Origin: Streptosporangiaceae bacterium
GTDB taxonomy: Bacteria > Actinomycetota > Actinomycetes > Streptosporangiales > Streptosporangiaceae
DNA length: 17,209 bases
Assembly (NCBI GenBank): GCA_025934635.1
Contig: JAICWX010000189.1
Coordinates: 1 to 17,209, forward strand
Direction of reading: 5' to 3'
Below are positions 13,637 to 17,209 of the stretch, one piece after another. The notes under the pieces are model-generated. The model saw only the letters and a program-made list of their open reading frames with translations, was not told where the DNA came from and did not search any database. How positions within the stretch are numbered: the stretch's first letter is position 1; the number at the start of each line of letters is the position of its first letter. A program made the position numbers and the translations under genes.

Positions 13637-13657
13637 CCATGGCTGGTTGGGCCATGG
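13637..13657. repeat. Small perfect inverted repeat before the phosphatase-like gene
   Basis: CCATGGC (13637-13643) and GCCATGG (13651-13657) form a 7-bp perfect stem around the 7-nt loop TGGTTGG, 19-40 bp upstream of the candidate -10 element. It could be an operator or chance. No regulator is indicated. Confidence 0.4.
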
Positions 13658-13675
13658 GCATGATCGTGGTCCGGC

Positions 13676-13687
13676 TAAGTTGGGCGC
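13676..13687 (+). promoter_or_regulatory. Candidate leaderless promoter -10 element of the phosphatase-like gene
   Basis: TAAGTT (13676-13681) fits TANNNT and is separated from ATG 13688 by 6 nt, with no Shine-Dalgarno sequence. This is the same geometry as before dapD (2855-2867). No convincing -35 element is present. Confidence 0.45.
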
Positions 13688-14350
13688 ATGGGTGTGCTGC
13701 TGCTGGTCCGGCATGGTCAGGCTTCGCTCGGGGCGGCGGACTACGACCGGCTCTCCGAACTCGGCCGGCGCCAGGCGCAGGTGGTCGGGGCGCGGCTGGC
13801 CGGTCCCGGGCTGACGATCGACCGGGTGGTGGCCGGGGAGCTGAGCCGGCAGCGCGATACCGCCGAGGCGATCATGAACGCGCTTGGCCGGCCGCTTTCC
13901 GAGCTGGGCACCGACGGGCGGCTGGACGAGTACGACCACGTCGCGGTCATGGCCCGGCACGACGCCGGGATCAGCTTCGCCAACGCCACGGCGGACGGCG
14001 AGCGCGGGCGGGCGCTGCAGTCGGCGCTGGAGGAGGCGATCGGCAGCTGGATCTCCGGCGGGAGCGAGTACGGCGAGAGCCACGACACGTTCATCGAACG
14101 GGTCCAGGGCGCGATCGGCGACCTGGTGACCAAGCCCGGCGGGACCATCGCGGTGACCTCGGGCGGAGTCATCGCCGCCTACTGCGCCCTGTCTCTCGGG
14201 CTGCCGGTCGAGCGCTGGCCCAGCCTGGCCCGGCTGGTCGTCAACGCGAGCATCACGAAGATCATCAGCGGCCGGACGGGCACCAGCCTGGTGACGTTCA
14301 ACGACCACGCCCACCTGGAAGCGGACCGCGCCCTGATCACGTACCGGTAG
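13688..14350 (+). CDS. Histidine-phosphatase (phosphoglycerate-mutase-like) superfamily protein, second His absent
   Basis: 220 residues with the family start LLLVRHGQAS (Arg8, His9 as phosphate-accepting His) and the second Arg, Arg54, in ELSRQRDTAEAI. The late motif, normally (S/T)HGG with a phosphate-binding His, reads VTSGGVIAA, placing Ser158 where that His is expected. The protein may act with altered chemistry, be a weak phosphatase, or bind phosphorylated ligands without turnover. I recall similar SGG variants in actinobacteria but cannot verify it here. Substrate unknown. There is no ribosome site; a TANNNT element 6 nt upstream suggests leaderless transcription. The 3' end overlaps the convergent racemase gene by 14 bp. 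Confidence 0.87.
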   Translation: MGVLLLVRHGQASLGAADYDRLSELGRRQAQVVGARLAGPGLTIDRVVAGELSRQRDTAEAIMNALGRPLSELGTDGRLDEYDHVAVMARHDAGISFANATADGERGRALQSALEEAIGSWISGGSEYGESHDTFIERVQGAIGDLVTKPGGTIAVTSGGVIAAYCALSLGLPVERWPSLARLVVNASITKIISGRTGTSLVTFNDHAHLEADRALITYR

Positions 14351-15515
14351 GCGCCTGCCGGGCGGCGCCGCAGGCGACCAGGTCGGCCGCGTCGGACAAA
14401 CCCCACTCGGCCAGCGCCGCGGTGGTGTGCTGGCCGGGCACCGGCGCCGGGTCGGGGAGCTGCGCGGGCGTCCGGGAGAACCGCGGCGACGGCGCGGGCT
14501 GGATGAAGCCGTCCCGCTCGACGTAGGTCTCCCGCGCGGCCAGGTGCGGGTCCCGGGCCGCCTCGCGAAGTGACAGCACCGGCTCGGCGCACGCCTCACT
14601 CCCGCCGAACACCGCGGCCCACTCGTCCCGCGTCTTGTCCTTGAACCGCGCGGTGAACAGCGCCCGCAGCTCGTCCCAGTTGGCCCGGTCGCCGCGGTCG
14701 GGCGCGTCCTGAAGGCCCAGCCCGGCCAGCAGCGCGGCGTAGAACCGGGGCTCGAGCGCGCCGACGGCCATCCACTTCCCGTCCGCCGTCTCGTACACGT
14801 CGTACCAGGGCACCCCGCCGTCGAGCATGTTCACCCCGCGTTCGTCCTGCCACATGCCCTGGGCCAGGAACATCAGCGGCATGGCCAGCAGCGAGGCCAC
14901 CCCGTCGACGATGGCCGCGTCCACCACCTGGCCCTTCCCGGAGGTAGCGCGCTCGACCAGGGCCGCGCAGATCCCGTAGGCCATCAGCATCCCGCCGCCG
15001 CCGAAGTCGCCGAGCAGGTTGGCCGGGAACTGCGGCGGGCCGTCGGCCCGGCCCAGGGCGTGCAGGGCGCCGGTCCGGGCGATGTAGCCGATGTCGTGCC
15101 CGACGGTGTTCGCCATCGGGCCGTCCTGCCCCCAGCCGGTCATCCGGGCGTAGACCAGCCGCGGGTTGCGGGCCAGGCAGACGTCGGGGCCGACGCCGAG
15201 GCGCTCGGTCACCCCTGGCCGCAGGCCCTCGATCAGCACGTCGGCGGTGTCGGCGAGCCGCAGCACGGCGTCCACCGCGCGCGGGTGCTTGAGGTCGAGG
15301 ACGGCGGACCGGCGGCCGCGGTTCAGGAACTCGCGCTCCTGGCGGCCGCGGCGGGCACCCGGTACGGTGTCACCGGGGCCGGGACGGTCGATCCGCAGCA
15401 CGTCCGCGCCCTGGTCGGCGAGCATCATGACGCAGAACGGCCCGGGCCCGATGCCGGCCAGCTCCAGGACGCGCAGGCCGGCCAGCGGCCCGCGGCGGGT
15501 GTGCGGCTCTGCCAT
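14337..15515 (-). CDS. mcr: Alpha-methylacyl-CoA racemase (CaiB/BaiF family)
   Basis: 392 residues. Epimerises (2R)/(2S)-2-methylacyl-CoA so branched fatty acyl or sterol side-chain CoA esters can enter beta-oxidation. Catalytic residues known from M. tuberculosis MCR (His126, Asp156, Glu241) correspond to His140 (GHDIGYIA), Asp170 (LLGDFGGGG) and Glu255 (VGALEPRFYA). The spacings of 30 and 85 residues are identical, which argues for racemase rather than CoA transfer. The N-terminus LAGLRVLELAGIGPGPF is standard. The frame is open to 15569, but ATG 15515 has GGAGG 8 nt upstream and fits the family start. It is divergent from the GntR regulator, a likely controller, and converges on the phosphatase-like gene with a 14-bp overlap. 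Confidence 0.94.
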   Translation of the reverse strand: MAEPHTRRGPLAGLRVLELAGIGPGPFCVMMLADQGADVLRIDRPGPGDTVPGARRGRQEREFLNRGRRSAVLDLKHPRAVDAVLRLADTADVLIEGLRPGVTERLGVGPDVCLARNPRLVYARMTGWGQDGPMANTVGHDIGYIARTGALHALGRADGPPQFPANLLGDFGGGGMLMAYGICAALVERATSGKGQVVDAAIVDGVASLLAMPLMFLAQGMWQDERGVNMLDGGVPWYDVYETADGKWMAVGALEPRFYAALLAGLGLQDAPDRGDRANWDELRALFTARFKDKTRDEWAAVFGGSEACAEPVLSLREAARDPHLAARETYVERDGFIQPAPSPRFSRTPAQLPDPAPVPGQHTTAALAEWGLSDAADLVACGAARQAPTGT

Positions 15516-15617
15516 AGTCGATACCTCCGCGATTTCGTGACCGCTGATCTGTCGTCTAACCCAGTACACTATTTAATACGTCTAGCTGCGGCGCGCCACC
15601 GGCCGCCAGGAGGTGCC
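15516..15617. promoter_or_regulatory. Divergent mcr/gntR promoter and probable operator region
   Basis: A 102-bp gap whose middle (15552-15586) is AT-rich in a GC-rich context. It includes CAGTACACTATTTAATAC (15562-15579) and two CGTCTA copies 26 bp apart (15553-15558 and 15579-15584). It must carry promoters for both genes. FadR-type regulators commonly bind their own divergent promoter, so the operator is expected here, but I see no clean palindrome. Ribosome sites GGAGG lie before both starts. Confidence 0.5.
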
Positions 15618-16439
15618 GTGACCAGTCTGGCGGGCCGAGAAGCGATCCTGGGTAGCCAGCAGTATGTCGGCCAGCAGCTTGTCCGGGCGCCCAAGACGGC
15701 TGAGCTCATCGCCTCCCTGTACCGCCGCCAGATCGTCCGCGGCGAGCTGAATCCCGGGGACACGCTGCCGTCCGAGCAGCACCTGATGACCCAGTTCGGG
15801 GTGTCCAGGCCCACGCTGCGCGAGGCGTTCCGGATCCTCGAGGCCGAGGACCTGATCAGCGTCAAGCGCGGGTCCCGGGGCGGCGCCCGGGTGACCCAGC
15901 CGAGCCTGTCGGTGGCCGCCCGCTACGTCGGCCTGCTGCTGCAGGTGCAGGACACCACGATCCGCGACGTGTACGAGGCGCGGATGGTGCTCGAGCCGGC
16001 CTGCGCGCGGCTGCTGGCCAAGCGCCGGACCAAGCAGGACCTGGCCGACCTGACCGCGTGCATCACCGAACTGCGGGGCGCCGTCGAGTCCGGCCCGGAC
16101 AGGGGCCCCGACCTGGCCCGCTGGTCGAACGTGGCCTACCGGTTCCACGAGCTGATCATGCAGCGCTCCGGCAGCAAGACGCTGGCCGTGCAGGGCGGGG
16201 TGCTGCAGGACATCGTGGCCACCCACCTCACCCTGGCCATCACCCGCGGCTACGCCGAGGACGAGGCCACCGGCGACTACCGCCGCAACATGCGCAGCTA
16301 CGAGAAGCTGGTCGAGCTGGTCGAGAAGCGCGACGGGGCAGGCTCAGAAAAGCACTGGCGGGCCCATATGGAGGCGGCCGGGCAGCGGCTCCTGCGCGAG
16401 GACCTGCAGCACCGCTCGGTGGTCGACCTGTTCGGCTAG
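15618..16439 (+). CDS. GntR-family transcriptional regulator, FadR/FCD subfamily
   Basis: 273-residue DNA-binding regulator. The N-terminal winged helix-turn-helix (about 25-92) contains LPSEQHLMTQFGVSRPTLRE, the GntR recognition signature, and a glycine-rich wing KRGSRGGARV. The C-terminal all-helical FCD ligand domain is about 115-258, with DVYEARMVLEP, RFHELIMQRSG and a closing HWRAHMEAAG. His177, His203 and His246/250 are possible metal ligands of the FCD pocket. Likely effectors are acyl-CoA or carboxylic acids, inferred from the divergent racemase and the downstream dehydrogenase. GTG 15618 has AGGAGG 4 nt upstream and places the HTH at the usual distance from the N-terminus. The frame stays open far upstream only as antisense to mcr. 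Confidence 0.92.
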   Translation: MTSLAGREAILGSQQYVGQQLVRAPKTAELIASLYRRQIVRGELNPGDTLPSEQHLMTQFGVSRPTLREAFRILEAEDLISVKRGSRGGARVTQPSLSVAARYVGLLLQVQDTTIRDVYEARMVLEPACARLLAKRRTKQDLADLTACITELRGAVESGPDRGPDLARWSNVAYRFHELIMQRSGSKTLAVQGGVLQDIVATHLTLAITRGYAEDEATGDYRRNMRSYEKLVELVEKRDGAGSEKHWRAHMEAAGQRLLREDLQHRSVVDLFG

Positions 16440-16459
16440 TCGGCCGTCGCCACGGGGAC

Positions 16460-16499
16460 TAGGGTCGAATCAGTCAGATGATTGCGACAGGAGGGCTCG
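16460..16499 (+). promoter_or_regulatory. Promoter/operator candidate and ribosome site of the SDR gene
   Basis: TAGGGT (16460-16465) fits TANNNT. It is followed by CAGTCAGATGATTGCGACA (16471-16489), which matches 15 of 19 positions of 1940-1958 upstream of the enoyl-CoA hydratase operon. AGGAGGG (16489-16495) is the ribosome site for ATG 16500. The shared motif would cover the predicted transcription start, a suitable place for a repressor. The gene sits 60 bp after the gntR stop, so it may also be co-transcribed. Confidence 0.45.
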
Positions 16500-17209
16500 A
16501 TGCACATCTCGGGAAACGTCGCCCTGGTGACCGGCGGTGCGTCCGGTCTCGGGCTGGCCACGATCCGCAGGCTGCACGACGCCGGCGCGTCGGTGGTCAT
16601 CATGGACCTGCCCAAGTCGAACGGGGTCGAGGTCGCGAAGGAACTCGGCGACCGGGCCACGTTCTCGCCCGGCGACGTGACCAGCCCGGACGACGTGGAG
16701 GCGGCCCTCGACGCGGCGGTGACGCTGGCCGGCGGCCCGCCCCGGATCGTGGTGAACTGCGCGGGCATCGGCAACGCCGCCCGGACCGCGGGCAAGGACG
16801 GCCCGTTCCCGCTGGACGCCTTCACCCGGGTGATCCAGATCAACCTCATCGGCACCTTCAACGTGATCCGGCTGGCGTCGTTCCGGATGAGCCAGGAGCC
16901 GGAGCAGGACGGCGAGCGCGGGGTGGTGGTGAACACCGCGTCGGTCGCGGCCTTCGACGGCCAGATCGGCCAGGCCGCCTACTCCGCGTCCAAGGGCGGC
17001 ATCGTCGGCATGACGCTGCCGATCGCCCGCGACCTGTCCCGGCTCAAGATCCGGGTGATGACGATCGCGCCCGGCCTGTTCCAGACACCGCTGCTCGGCG
17101 GGCTGTCGGAGGAGCAGATCAAGTCGATCGGCTCGCAGGTGCCGCACCCGTCCCGGCTGGGCCAGCCCGAGGAGTACGCCGCGCTGGCCGCCCACATCGT
17201 GGAGAACCC
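16500..17209 (+). CDS. Short-chain dehydrogenase, 3-hydroxyacyl-CoA dehydrogenase type II-like, C-terminus cut by window edge
   Basis: NAD(P)-dependent SDR with 236 residues visible of about 255. Seen: the nucleotide-binding TGGASGLG (11-18), Asp36 at the end of strand 2 (favouring NAD), NCAG (86-89), catalytic Ser148, Tyr161 and Lys165 in AYSASKGG, and [10 protein letters not shown]. The insertions and the GLFxTPL segment resemble human HSD10-type 3-hydroxyacyl-CoA dehydrogenases, so the likely reaction is oxidation of 3-hydroxyacyl-CoA to 3-oxoacyl-CoA in (branched) beta-oxidation. Context agrees: regulator and methylacyl-CoA racemase lie upstream. Other SDR substrates (for example 17-hydroxysteroids) cannot be excluded. 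ATG 16500 has a strong AGGAGGG 4 nt upstream. Confidence 0.92.
   Translation, partial: MHISGNVALVTGGASGLGLATIRRLHDAGASVVIMDLPKSNGVEVAKELGDRATFSPGDVTSPDDVEAALDAAVTLAGGPPRIVVNCAGIGNAARTAGKDGPFPLDAFTRVIQINLIGTFNVIRLASFRMSQEPEQDGERGVVVNTASVAAFDGQIGQAAYSASKGGIVGMTLPIARDLSRLKIRVMTIAPGLFQTPLLGGLSEEQIKSIGSQVPHPSRLGQPEEYAALAAHIVEN

Noticed and set aside
15060..15617. Long upstream extension of the GntR regulator
   Set aside because: It is antisense to mcr, and the HTH would sit over 200 residues from the N-terminus. GTG 15618 with AGGAGG gives the normal family layout.

Overview
The window is very GC-rich, with strong G/C preference at third codon positions. It is densely packed, often uses GTG starts, and has short stop/start overlaps. 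Together with a mycobacterial-type DapD, a WS/DGAT wax-ester/triacylglycerol synthase, a HAD-PlsC fusion and a FadR-like GntR regulator, this points to a chromosomal segment of a high-GC actinomycete. I see no phage, transposase, CRISPR, tRNA or rRNA. Genus cannot be fixed from the sequence alone.

Layout. (1) 1-1907, minus strand: an acyl-CoA dehydrogenase (cut by the window start) 3 bp downstream of an enoyl-CoA hydratase, a beta-oxidation pair. (2) 1908-2307: a non-coding gap with an AT-rich promoter patch and a 74-nt near-perfect palindrome. (3) 2308-2787, minus: a split-barrel flavin/F420 oxidoreductase family protein, divergent from dapD (2867-3796, plus), which makes a diaminopimelate/lysine precursor and looks leaderless. 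(4) 3838-7348, minus: a compact four-gene run consisting of a protein made of two repeats, a bacterioferritin-associated ferredoxin (bfd), a crotonase-family protein and a CaiB/BaiF CoA-transferase-family protein. In the last two, segments normally C-terminal or inserted lie at the N-terminus. Bacterioferritin (bfr, 7432-7911) diverges from this run. (5) 7984-13309, plus: WS/DGAT, HAD-PlsC fusion and PlsB, joined by 4-base GTGA overlaps. This is in principle a route from glycerol-3-phosphate to triacylglycerol, with the same gene order as M. tuberculosis Rv2484c-Rv2483c-Rv2482c. (6) 13310-13687: a repeat-rich gap with alternative hairpins and a G-rich tandem repeat. (7) 13688-14350, plus: a histidine-phosphatase-fold protein lacking the second catalytic histidine, converging on and overlapping (8) an alpha-methylacyl-CoA racemase (14337-15515, minus), which diverges from a GntR/FadR regulator (15618-16439, plus). 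The regulator is followed by a short-chain dehydrogenase of the 3-hydroxyacyl-CoA dehydrogenase type II kind, cut by the window end.

The theme is acyl-CoA and lipid metabolism: beta-oxidation and branched-chain acyl-CoA handling at both ends, glycerolipid/storage-lipid synthesis in the middle, and an iron-storage module (bfr/bfd) whose bfd is translationally coupled to acyl-CoA genes. The most unusual signals are the paired relocated-domain proteins at 3838-6424, the mutually exclusive hairpins after plsB, and a 19-bp motif shared by the upstream regions of the two beta-oxidation genes at opposite ends of the window.
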